DNA of 34,131 nt, taken from contig CAYTCC010000004.1 of assembly GCA_964436345.1 (NCBI GenBank), forward strand, positions 1 through 34,131. The letters run 5' to 3'. The notes below the pieces were generated by a model, which was given only the letters and a program-made list of their open reading frames with translations, was not told the origin of the DNA and ran no database searches. Within the stretch, counting starts at the first letter, position 1; each line of letters begins with the position of its first letter. Both the position numbers and the translations under genes were made by a program. Of the stretch, positions 1 to 6,991 are shown piece after piece. The DNA comes from GCA-002694895 sp964436345 (GTDB lineage: Bacteria; Chloroflexota; Dehalococcoidia; Lucifugimonadales; GCA-002694895).

Positions 1-366
1 TTAGACGACGATGGGGGTAATGCTGAAGATAATTCTGAAGATAATTCTGAAGATAATTCTGAAGATAATGCTGTAAATAAAAAACCTAGCAATTTTCTTG
101 AATATTATAGAAATCTTCAAAAAAAGAAATGGGAAGAAAAGCAAATGGAAGAAAAAATTGAAGCCTGTGAAGTGTTGGCAACTGATATACCTTTCGTATC
201 AGGAACAAATTTCATTTGTAAAGAAAGAATATCCTTAGTAAGGTGTGAATTGACATTCCATCTAACTTTTAATTTTAAAGAATTTAATTTAGTACTAATC
301 AAAGTTAAATTGGTTTTTGCTGCATCTAAATCCAATATTAAACTTGGCGTATCTAACTTTGTATAA
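1..366 (+). CDS. Partial unknown protein with EDNS repeat, reading into antisense of a broken gene
   Basis: The frame is open from the window edge to a TAA at 364-366 (121 codons), so the start lies outside the window. The first 24 residues are acidic and repetitive (three EDNS units and one EDNA). A basic, aromatic stretch containing FLEYYRNLQ and KKKWEEKQ follows. From about codon 50 the frame is simply the opposite strand of the aldolase-like remnant at 120-401, so the last 70 or so residues are probably not an evolved domain. I do not recognise the family. The acidic tail plus basic helix would suit a cytoplasmic protein's C-terminus. It may be a genuine fusion created by a rearrangement, or the original stop codon was lost at the junction. 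Confidence 0.45.
   Translation, partial: LDDDGGNAEDNSEDNSEDNSEDNAVNKKPSNFLEYYRNLQKKKWEEKQMEEKIEACEVLATDIPFVSGTNFICKERISLVRCELTFHLTFNFKEFNLVLIKVKLVFAASKSNIKLGVSNFV
25..72 (+). repeat. Four tandem 12-bp units encoding EDNS/EDNA
   Basis: GAAGATAATTCT occurs three times in a row, followed by GAAGATAATGCT. A half unit (AATGCT) precedes the array. The period is a multiple of three and the units are in the open frame, so copy-number change would add or remove four acidic residues without a frameshift. Confidence 0.9.
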
Positions 367-401
367 TGAGTACCAGGATCTTTTTTTATCGGTCTTTCCA
401 T
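120..401 (-). pseudogene. Truncated D-threonine aldolase / alanine-racemase-N-like gene (5' end only)
   Basis: The start is well formed: ATG at 401 with an AGGTGG ribosome site 7-8 bases upstream. The first 80 or so residues resemble the N-terminus of the D-threonine aldolase/DSD1 family of PLP enzymes, with KLDTPSLILDLDA matching the usual 'LDTPALVVDLDA' opening and GISVANTSQASIF matching the 'GI.VA...EA' strand. Homology then stops and the frame ends in SSHFFF where a normal protein would continue for nearly 300 residues. The usual RPHAKTHK motif that carries the PLP lysine reads RWNVNSHL here (alignment by eye), so the lysine also appears to be lost. It lies 77 bases downstream of the symporter on the same strand and may once have been its operon partner. 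Confidence 0.6.
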
Positions 402-478
402 GTTATTCCACCTGAAATTTATAAAAATAGATTAATAATAAATCAATTTCTTTTCAATCAATAAAAAGGAATTAATAA

Positions 479-1927
479 TTAATCTAATGCAGATATATTT
501 TTATTTAATGATGAAAAAACAAAACCTGGCTTAGAAGATATATTGTTTTTTACAAATAATATCAAGGAAATTAAAACTGAAGATAAGAATGAAATATAGA
601 AAGAAACAAATAAATCTCCTGAATATGGGATTGAAGAAACTAATGGTGACCAATCAGGTTTTGGAAAAAGTAATGTGCCTAATATTAATCCTGTGATCAT
701 TGAAATTACTGCATCATTCCCATTAAATTTAGAACTATACAAACCAAAAAATACTGGGAATAAAATAGCGCAACAAACCATATCTGCAATTAAAAATAAA
801 TAAAGGACACTATATCCCTGTGAAGCTATAATTACTGCGGGAATTAAACATAAATAAGGAGTAATTTTCATAGCATTACTTAAATGATTAGATCCTCTTG
901 GTAATACATCATATAAATCAGTTCCAACAATACTTGATATGGAATTAAACAAAGTATCTAGGCTACTTGCTACCAGCATTATAGCCAAAACAAGAAAAAT
1001 CATTATCACCCACTGAGGGGAAATTTTCATAATGGTATCAAATAAAGCTATAGAAGCATTAGACGCAGTATCAATTCCTACTGAGAGAATTCCTATAAAT
1101 CCAAATATAAAAACTACAGGGATCACAATAATACTGGATATTCCAAATGATTTTATCAGTGATTTTTTATCAGTAATACTATAAATTCTTTGCCATAATC
1201 CTTGATGAAACATATTAGCAGATAAAATAGCAATCATCAAAGTTAAACCAAATTTACCATCATCCCAAGAAGACAATGACATTAGGCCATCATCAAGATT
1301 ATTAAATTCTCTAGTCACAGAGCTATTAAGGAAAATGGTTAATACCCCAATGATTATTAAAGGTAATATAAATCTAAATTGATATTTATCAGTAAATATA
1401 GATGCCTTAATTCCTCCTACCACAACATAAGTTGAAGCACATAAGCCAATTATTAATGCAGTTATCCAATTTGGTATATCTCCAATTAGATTTGCTGCTG
1501 ATGAAATACCAGTAAGTTCCGCGCATAAAAAAACCAACATATAAAAGATAGAAATTATTGCAACAAAACTATGCCCTAATGATCCGTATCTATACTTTAC
1601 AAATTCTGTAACAGAATGCCCTGAAGGCATCAACTCCCTAATTCTGCTACCAATAATGGCAAAGGCTACAAATGGTAATGCCTGCCCAAAGGAATAACCT
1701 AATATTCCATTTATTCCATGGCCAACGCCTGTTTCAGATGGACTAAATAAAATCCATGCTCCAAGCATAGAAGAAACTAATGTACTTATAGAAGTCAACG
1801 AATTAACATTATTTCTATCAACAACATAGTCTTCAAGTGAAGTTTTTAATTTCCGAAAATTCCAATAAACTATTCCGAAAAAAAACAGTGAGACGATAAT
1901 AACAATAATGTATGAATACGTTTGCAT
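479..1927 (-). CDS. Sodium/solute symporter (SSS family), probable thiamine or thiamine-precursor importer
   Basis: This 482-residue protein is almost entirely hydrophobic, with about 13 membrane segments, typical of the SSS family. It starts with a helix (YSYIIVIIVSLFFFGIV) and has the conserved GAWILFSPSETG and GHGINGILGYSFG loop in the second and third helices. The substrate is inferred from its leader: a TPP riboswitch directly precedes it. SSS-family members under TPP riboswitches (ThiV type) are known as likely importers of the thiamine precursor HMP or of thiamine itself. The chosen ATG has GGAG five bases upstream, and that site is part of the riboswitch expression platform. No other thiamine gene is visible in the window. 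Transport function is well supported; the exact substrate is an inference. Confidence 0.85.
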   Translation of the reverse strand: MQTYSYIIVIIVSLFFFGIVYWNFRKLKTSLEDYVVDRNNVNSLTSISTLVSSMLGAWILFSPSETGVGHGINGILGYSFGQALPFVAFAIIGSRIRELMPSGHSVTEFVKYRYGSLGHSFVAIISIFYMLVFLCAELTGISSAANLIGDIPNWITALIIGLCASTYVVVGGIKASIFTDKYQFRFILPLIIIGVLTIFLNSSVTREFNNLDDGLMSLSSWDDGKFGLTLMIAILSANMFHQGLWQRIYSITDKKSLIKSFGISSIIVIPVVFIFGFIGILSVGIDTASNASIALFDTIMKISPQWVIMIFLVLAIMLVASSLDTLFNSISSIVGTDLYDVLPRGSNHLSNAMKITPYLCLIPAVIIASQGYSVLYLFLIADMVCCAILFPVFFGLYSSKFNGNDAVISMITGLILGTLLFPKPDWSPLVSSIPYSGDLFVSFYISFLSSVLISLILFVKNNISSKPGFVFSSLNKNISALD

Positions 1928-1930
1928 AAT

Positions 1931-2030
1931 TTCTCCATTTTTTTTTATTAATGGAGAATCTACGCTGGCATTATCCAGATCAGTTTCAGGGTCGATGAAC
2001 TAGCATCCTCTCAGCAATTGCTCCCCATTA
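1931..2030 (-). promoter_or_regulatory. TPP riboswitch (THI box) with ribosome-site sequestering hairpin
   Basis: On the minus strand the leader shows the hallmark aptamer blocks in order: GGGGAGC, GCTGAGAGGA, GACCCTGAAA, CTGATCTGGATAATGCCAGC, GCGTAG. The 3' flank TTCTCCATT (plus 1950-1958) is a perfect 9-bp complement of AATGGAGAA (plus 1931-1939), which holds the GGAG ribosome site; the loop is 10 bases. The aptamer's 5' end AATGGGGAG (plus 2021-2029) can pair with the same TTCTCCATT using two G-U pairs. If GGGG is held in helix P2 with CCC when TPP is bound, TTCTCCATT is released to block the ribosome site. That gives the usual repression by TPP. Aptamer identity is near certain; the switch mechanism is inferred. 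Confidence 0.95.
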
Positions 2031-2123
2031 TATTTAACAATCATGCTATAAATCGTTATAAAACACAACCTTAAAATTGATTTATTAAAAAAGTTCTGTT
2101 ACTTTAACTAATATTATTTCAAT

Positions 2124-3770
2124 ATGGATAAAGAAATGAATGGATCAGAATTATTAGCAGAAATATTAAAAAAAGAAAATATAAAATTTTTAAGTTGCTT
2201 CCCGTCAACCGCATTAATTGAATCCTGTGCAGAAATTAATATAAAACCTATAATATGCAGACAAGAAAGAATAGGGGTTGCAATAGCTGATGGAATAAGC
2301 AGATCTACGGGAGGAAAGCAAATTGGAGTATTTGCTATGCAAGGAGGCCCAGGGGCTGAAAATTCTTTTCCAGGAGCTGCCCAATCCTTTGCAGATAATG
2401 TACCTGTACTATTAATACCGGGAGGGGAAAGTTTAAATAGATCTTTCATTTCGCCAAATTTTGTTTCTACAAATAATTATTCCAATGTAACTAAGTGGTT
2501 AGCACAGGTAAATGATATAAATCGTCTTCCACAAATATTAAAAAGAGCATTTTATGCATTAAAAACAGGAAAACCAGGCCCTGTATTAATAGAAATACCT
2601 GCTGATATATGGGGTCAAAATTTAAATGAATTAAATTATGATCCTGTTAAAAAGAATTTAGTCAGACCTGATCAATCAGAAACTAAAGAGATAGCCGATG
2701 TAATCATTAATGCTAAAAATCCGATTTTATATACAGGTCAGGGAATTATGTATTCAGATGCAGAAGAAGAGTTATTAAAATTCGCTGAACTTCTTAATAT
2801 ACCAGTAATGACTACTATGCCAGGAAAAAGTTCTTTCCCTGAAAACCATGCCCTGTCATTAGGATCATCCGCTGTCTCAACAACAAAAATGATTCATCAT
2901 TTCCTTAACAAATCTGATGTTGTGATAGCTATAGGAACAAGTTTAACAAGAACGCCGTATGGGAGAGATATCCCGGAAGGTAAAATTATAATACATTCTA
3001 CTAATGACCCATTCGATATTAACAAAGATTATAACGCCCACTATGGCCTGATAGGAGACTCCAAACTTGTTTTACAAGATTTAACTTCTTGCATAAATAA
3101 TAAAATAACTAATTTTGATAATTATAATAGCAAAAATATAAGACAGGAAATAAAAGACATAAAAGACGAATGGCTCGGAGAATGGCAAAGCAAGTTACAC
3201 TCTGATGAAACTCCTCTTAACCCATACAGAGTTGTAAATGATTTAATGCACACAGTAGATCTAAATAATACAATCATGACCCATGATGCTGGTAGTCCAA
3301 GGGATCAAATAATCCCTTTTTGGGAATGCACTTCTCCAAAATCTTACATTGGATGGGGCAAAACTACTCAACTAGGATATGGATTAGGAGTAATCATGGG
3401 AGCAAAACTAGCAAACCCTGAGAAATTATGTATAAACATTATGGGCGATGCTGCTATAGGCATGGTTGGGATGGATATTGAAACTGCGGTAAGGAATAAC
3501 ATAGGGATACTTACAATTGTATTAAATAACGGTGCAATGGCTATAGAAAGACCTTCAATGCCAACTTCAATAGAAAAATACAAAGCACATTCTCAGGGCG
3601 GAAATTATAAACAAGTTGCTGAAGCATTAGGTGGATGGGGGATAAGAGTAAGTAAGCCCGAAAAGATTATCAGCGCACTAAAAGAAGCAATAAGTATTAC
3701 CGAATCTGGAAAACCAGCACTTGTAGAATTTATCACTAAAGAAAATTTTGATTTTTCCAAATATGAATAA
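2124..3770 (+). CDS. Thiamine-pyrophosphate-dependent enzyme, acetolactate-synthase-like
   Basis: At 548 residues this has the three-domain layout of the acetolactate synthase/pyruvate decarboxylase superfamily. The N-terminal PYR domain carries the conserved glutamate (E48 in CRQERIGVAIADG) and the GGPGAENSFPG loop. The middle domain has the ITAL-like 'PILYTGQGIMYSDAEEE' segment. The C-terminal PP domain has the TPP/Mg motif GDAAIGM (G441, D442) ending in NN (468-469). I cannot assign a substrate: the family includes acetolactate synthase, sulfoacetaldehyde acetyltransferase and 2-hydroxyacyl lyases. No small regulatory subunit is adjacent, which argues against biosynthetic acetolactate synthase. 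The ribosome site is weak (none obvious before ATG 2124). It is divergent from the riboswitch-controlled symporter and first in a tight plus-strand gene run. Confidence 0.88.
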   Translation: MDKEMNGSELLAEILKKENIKFLSCFPSTALIESCAEINIKPIICRQERIGVAIADGISRSTGGKQIGVFAMQGGPGAENSFPGAAQSFADNVPVLLIPGGESLNRSFISPNFVSTNNYSNVTKWLAQVNDINRLPQILKRAFYALKTGKPGPVLIEIPADIWGQNLNELNYDPVKKNLVRPDQSETKEIADVIINAKNPILYTGQGIMYSDAEEELLKFAELLNIPVMTTMPGKSSFPENHALSLGSSAVSTTKMIHHFLNKSDVVIAIGTSLTRTPYGRDIPEGKIIIHSTNDPFDINKDYNAHYGLIGDSKLVLQDLTSCINNKITNFDNYNSKNIRQEIKDIKDEWLGEWQSKLHSDETPLNPYRVVNDLMHTVDLNNTIMTHDAGSPRDQIIPFWECTSPKSYIGWGKTTQLGYGLGVIMGAKLANPEKLCINIMGDAAIGMVGMDIETAVRNNIGILTIVLNNGAMAIERPSMPTSIEKYKAHSQGGNYKQVAEALGGWGIRVSKPEKIISALKEAISITESGKPALVEFITKENFDFSKYE

Positions 3771-3954
3771 TATTTCTGATCAATCAAATATGTGTCCTAT
3801 ATGCGATACAAAAAGTAATAAATTATTGGTAGAAGTAGATTATAAAGTAATAAAAAATATTTCTAATTCGGAATTTAACAATCCCGAATTATTTAAATGG
3901 TTAAAATGTGAAAATCAAAATTGTAATTTTTGGACAAGAGAGCCAAAAAGATAA
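3763..3954 (+). CDS. Small zinc-ribbon-like protein coupled to the TPP enzyme gene
   Basis: This 63-residue protein starts at an ATG that overlaps the previous stop in ATGAATAA, so translation is probably coupled. A TTG further upstream is in frame, but the ATG is the natural start. It has two Cys pairs, CPIC (C11, C14) and CENQNC (C49, C54), separated by about 35 residues, a spacing suited to one zinc site. It ends in a basic tail (REPKR). I do not recognise a named family. Coupling suggests a partner or accessory role for the TPP enzyme, but nothing in the sequence proves this. Confidence 0.7.
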   Translation: MNNISDQSNMCPICDTKSNKLLVEVDYKVIKNISNSEFNNPELFKWLKCENQNCNFWTREPKR

Positions 3955-3966
3955 TAAGGAGTACAT

Positions 3967-4725
3967 ATGGCTACTAAAAAATCGTCTCAAATAATTGCAC
4001 TCGGTGGTGGCGGGGTAGGATTAGACAAATTTAATCTTGTAATTGATAATTATAAAATCAAGGCATCTGGCAAGAAAAAACCTAAAATAGCTTTTATTCC
4101 AACTGCAGTTGGAGATTCTGCTTTTGCGATAGAAAGATTTTACAGAGTGTTCCCTTCTGAAAGAGCAATTGCTAGTCATTTACCTTTATTTAGCAGAGAC
4201 CAAAGAGACTTGGAAGATTATTTATTAAATCAAGATATTATAGAAGTATCAGGTGGAAATACTGCGAATATGTTATCAATATGGGAAATTCACGGAATTG
4301 ATAAAATATTAACAAAAGCTTGGCAAAATGGAATTGTATTAACGGGAGCAAGTGCGGGAATGATCTGTTGGTATGAATGCAGTGTAACTGATTCTTTTGG
4401 TCCCTCATCATCATTAGTCAGTCCCGGGTTAGGTTTAAATAATAGAACGATGTTAAAAGAATTAAATACAGGTTTGGGATTTTTAAAAGGAAGTGCATGC
4501 CCACACTATAATGGGGAAGAAGATCGTAGACCCACATACGAAAAATTAATCAAAAATAAAATACTATCTGATGGAATAGCTCTAGATGACTATGTTGGAG
4601 CTCATTATATAAATAATAAATTAATAAAGCTCATTACCCCTAAAAATGGTTCCAAAGGGTATAAAGTTTCATTAGAAAATAACGTTGTCAAAGAAACTAT
4701 TATTGAACCAGAATTAATCAGCTAA
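3967..4725 (+). CDS. Peptidase E / cyanophycinase-like serine hydrolase (peptidase family S51)
   Basis: The 252-residue protein has the class-I glutamine-amidotransferase-like fold of family S51. Visible are the N-terminal QIIALGGGG strand, FIPTA, the SGGNTANML oxyanion region, and the nucleophile elbow TGASAGMICW with Ser129. His178 in the CPHY segment is a candidate charge-relay residue by position. Family members are dipeptidase E (Asp-X dipeptides) or cyanophycinase; the length fits an enzyme of the peptidase E type slightly larger than the E. coli protein. No signal peptide is seen, so it acts in the cytoplasm. GGAG lies 5 bases before the ATG. It sits 12 bases after the zinc-ribbon gene, in the same operon. 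Confidence 0.88.
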   Translation: MATKKSSQIIALGGGGVGLDKFNLVIDNYKIKASGKKKPKIAFIPTAVGDSAFAIERFYRVFPSERAIASHLPLFSRDQRDLEDYLLNQDIIEVSGGNTANMLSIWEIHGIDKILTKAWQNGIVLTGASAGMICWYECSVTDSFGPSSSLVSPGLGLNNRTMLKELNTGLGFLKGSACPHYNGEEDRRPTYEKLIKNKILSDGIALDDYVGAHYINNKLIKLITPKNGSKGYKVSLENNVVKETIIEPELIS

Positions 4726-4734
4726 TTTCAGCCT

Positions 4735-6135
4735 ATGTTAGAACTGATAATTTCATTTATAGGAATAGCTTCGGGGCAATTTGCTGAACTCGTAGATAAT
4801 ACTATGTTAAATTTAGCATTGCCTACTATTAGCAATGATCTGAATATTGATTTATCTTTAATTCAATGGATACCAATATCATTTGTTTTGGCAACAAGTT
4901 CATTTTTATTACCTATGGGTAAATTATCTGATATTTACAGTAGTAAAAAAATATACCTTATTGGTTTGATTCTTTTTGGAATATTTGTAACTTTAGCAGG
5001 CAGATCTGAGATACTAATCACACTTATATTATTCAAATCATTACAAGGAATAGGTTCGGCAGCAATCCAATCCAACGTAATGGTTATGGTAATACAGTTA
5101 TTCCAAAAACAAGACAGAGGAACATCTTTAGGAATTTTCATGTCTATAATTGGGATAGGATCTATAGCAAGTCCTGTCATCGGGGGTTATATAATAGACA
5201 ATTTTGGTTGGAGAGGTATATTTAACTTTGTATCTATCCTTACTATCCTAGGTTTATTTTTCAGTATATTTATAAAATTAAATAATCCAAAAAAAACAAA
5301 ACCTCTAAACTATGAATTTGATTGGCAAGGAACACTACTATCTACAATATCACTTTCTTCTTTAATTATAAGTATATCTATGTATACAACCTCTAATTGG
5401 AATGTCATTTGGTTAATAACTGGAATTCCAATAACAGGAATATTTCTACTTCTATTTATTCTATGGGAAAAACATAATAAATTATCAAATCCATTAATAG
5501 ATCTGAAATTATTTAATCACAAAAGCTTCTCTTTGGGTAGCATTGTAAGATTTTTATCATTTATAGCTAATTCACCTATATATTATCTTTCACCCTTTTT
5601 ACTAATAAATGGCTATGGATTATCATCCTCAAAAACAGGTATATACATATTACCAGGCCCTATAATGATGGCTATATCAGGACCTTTTGCAGGAAAAGTA
5701 TCAGATAAAATAGGTAGTTATTTTCCAAGAATCGCTGGAGCATTGTGTTTAAGCATATCGGTTTCTTTATATCTTTTTGCAACAATTTTAAATAAAGAAT
5801 TTGTGATGGTGGCGTATGCTTTTCAAGGACTTGGAATGGGGATTTTCAGCACTGTAAACACAAGTTATATATTCACTTCTGTGAAAGAAGATAATTATGG
5901 TAGCGTAAATGCTTTTTTGACCCTTACAAGAACTTCAGGAAATATAATTGGAATATCAATTTCAACAGCTTTAGTCCTAGTATTTGTATCCATATCAAAC
6001 AATGAATTAGATAACATAACTCCTGATACTTTAAATTATATATCTTCTATCAGTAAAGCGTTCATTCTACCGGCACTCTTATCAATAATTACTTTTATCC
6101 TAACAATCAGTTTAAAAGATGAAAAAAAAATATAA
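4735..6135 (+). CDS. MFS transporter, DHA2 (EmrB/QacA-like) drug:H+ antiporter family
   Basis: This 466-residue integral membrane protein has about 14 helices. The first helix carries the family motif (LVDNTMLNLALPTI, equivalent to 'LDxTIVNVALP'). The helix 2-3 loop has the MFS signature GKLSDIYSSKKIYL. Motif C-like glycines occur in SIIGIGSIASPVIGGYI. The DHA2 family exports drugs, organic acids or metabolites using the proton gradient. The ATG is 9 bases after the S51 peptidase stop with no strong ribosome site, suggesting coupling. Its operon position implies export or exchange of a metabolite handled by the neighbouring enzymes; the substrate cannot be read from sequence. Confidence 0.88.
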   Translation: MLELIISFIGIASGQFAELVDNTMLNLALPTISNDLNIDLSLIQWIPISFVLATSSFLLPMGKLSDIYSSKKIYLIGLILFGIFVTLAGRSEILITLILFKSLQGIGSAAIQSNVMVMVIQLFQKQDRGTSLGIFMSIIGIGSIASPVIGGYIIDNFGWRGIFNFVSILTILGLFFSIFIKLNNPKKTKPLNYEFDWQGTLLSTISLSSLIISISMYTTSNWNVIWLITGIPITGIFLLLFILWEKHNKLSNPLIDLKLFNHKSFSLGSIVRFLSFIANSPIYYLSPFLLINGYGLSSSKTGIYILPGPIMMAISGPFAGKVSDKIGSYFPRIAGALCLSISVSLYLFATILNKEFVMVAYAFQGLGMGIFSTVNTSYIFTSVKEDNYGSVNAFLTLTRTSGNIIGISISTALVLVFVSISNNELDNITPDTLNYISSISKAFILPALLSIITFILTISLKDEKKI

Positions 6136-6146
6136 AATTCTCAATT

Positions 6147-6189
6147 TTTACACAAAATAATTTTGTATTTTGATAATATAATTTTGGAG
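6147..6189 (+). promoter_or_regulatory. Possible promoter and palindrome before the bicupin gene
   Basis: The only gap over 50 bases in the plus-strand run from 2124 to 9286 lies here. It holds TTTACA (6147-6152) as a candidate -35 and GATAAT or TATAAT (6172-6182) as -10, with non-ideal spacing. A perfect 7-bp inverted repeat ACAAAAT-A-ATTTTGT (6152-6166) overlaps it and could be an operator. This is suggestive only; AT-rich DNA gives such matches by chance. Confidence 0.3.
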
Positions 6190-6197
6190 CAATATTA

Positions 6198-6977
6198 ATG
6201 AACACAAATGTTACTACAATTATCAGACCATATGAAAGATATACTGAAATATCATCAGGTGATATGACTAGAATAGCTGGTGTAGCAAAAGAAACATCTA
6301 ATTCTAAAAACATACACCTAGCTATAGCAGAAATACCTCCAGGTAAATCATCTTCCCCACATTTACATCTAAATTGCGAAAGTGCAATATATGTTCTTGC
6401 AGGCGAAGGGATATTTGTAGTAGGAAAGAAATTAGAAAAGCATAACAAAATACACACAGGAGATTTTATTTATGTACCGCCAGACGCTCCTCACAAACCA
6501 ATAAATATAAGTAATAAAGCATCATTATTTTTATTGGTTGCACGAAATAAGCCAACTGAAATTGTAAAAGAAATAAAAAATGAAAATGAACTTTTAAAAA
6601 ATTACAATAAAAACAATGATTGTACTGTCATACCTTCTGAACTTACCGAAGCCCAATCTTCAGAGACTGAAAAAGTCATTGTAGGGGTTTCAAAAAATAC
6701 CAGCAATTCAAAATCAATCTATATGTCCAAAATTGAACTATTACCTGGAATTAGTACAATTCCACACAAACATTCTGATTTTGAAACAGCAATTTTTATA
6801 AATTCAGGAAAAGGTTTATTTATTTCAAATAATAAATTAGATTCCCATTTTAGTGTTACAAAAGAAGACTTTATATATATACCTGAAAAATTTAATCATA
6901 AAATATCAAATATTGATTCAAATAATTCTTTGACTATGATTGTAGCCAGAAATAATATAGATCATAATATTGTATAA
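6198..6977 (+). CDS. Bicupin protein
   Basis: The 259-residue protein contains two cupin beta-barrels in tandem. The first has PHLHLNCESAIYVLAGEG (residues about 53-70) and a second motif GDFIYVPPDAPHK; the second has PHKHSDFETAIFINSGKG and EDFIYIPEKFNHK. Both keep the two close His, the Glu and the later His that bind a metal in small-molecule cupins. Such proteins are dioxygenases, isomerases or small-ligand sensors, so I cannot choose. A clear GGAG precedes the ATG. It is followed after 14 bases by the malic enzyme gene, so the two are probably co-transcribed. Confidence 0.82.
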   Translation: MNTNVTTIIRPYERYTEISSGDMTRIAGVAKETSNSKNIHLAIAEIPPGKSSSPHLHLNCESAIYVLAGEGIFVVGKKLEKHNKIHTGDFIYVPPDAPHKPINISNKASLFLLVARNKPTEIVKEIKNENELLKNYNKNNDCTVIPSELTEAQSSETEKVIVGVSKNTSNSKSIYMSKIELLPGISTIPHKHSDFETAIFINSGKGLFISNNKLDSHFSVTKEDFIYIPEKFNHKISNIDSNNSLTMIVARNNIDHNIV

Positions 6978-6991
6978 ATATCCCTAAAATT

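Noticed and set aside
25..72. Short tandem repeat as a possible CRISPR or satellite array
   Set aside because: The units are contiguous, 12 bp, in frame and without spacers; it is a coding repeat.
1931..2030. Reading the TPP leader as an ON switch because P1-type pairing could free the ribosome site
   Set aside because: GGGG at the aptamer start is needed for P2 with CCC when TPP is bound, which leaves the blocking strand free; the usual OFF logic fits better.
2114..2449. 111-codon open frame on the minus strand inside the TPP enzyme gene
   Set aside because: Fully antisense to strong conserved motifs on the plus strand; no ribosome site or recognisable protein features.
6152..6166. ACAAAAT-A-ATTTTGT palindrome as a terminator after the MFS gene
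   Set aside because: Stem is all but AT and only 7 bp with a one-base centre, and lacks a proper T-run; more like a chance palindrome or operator.
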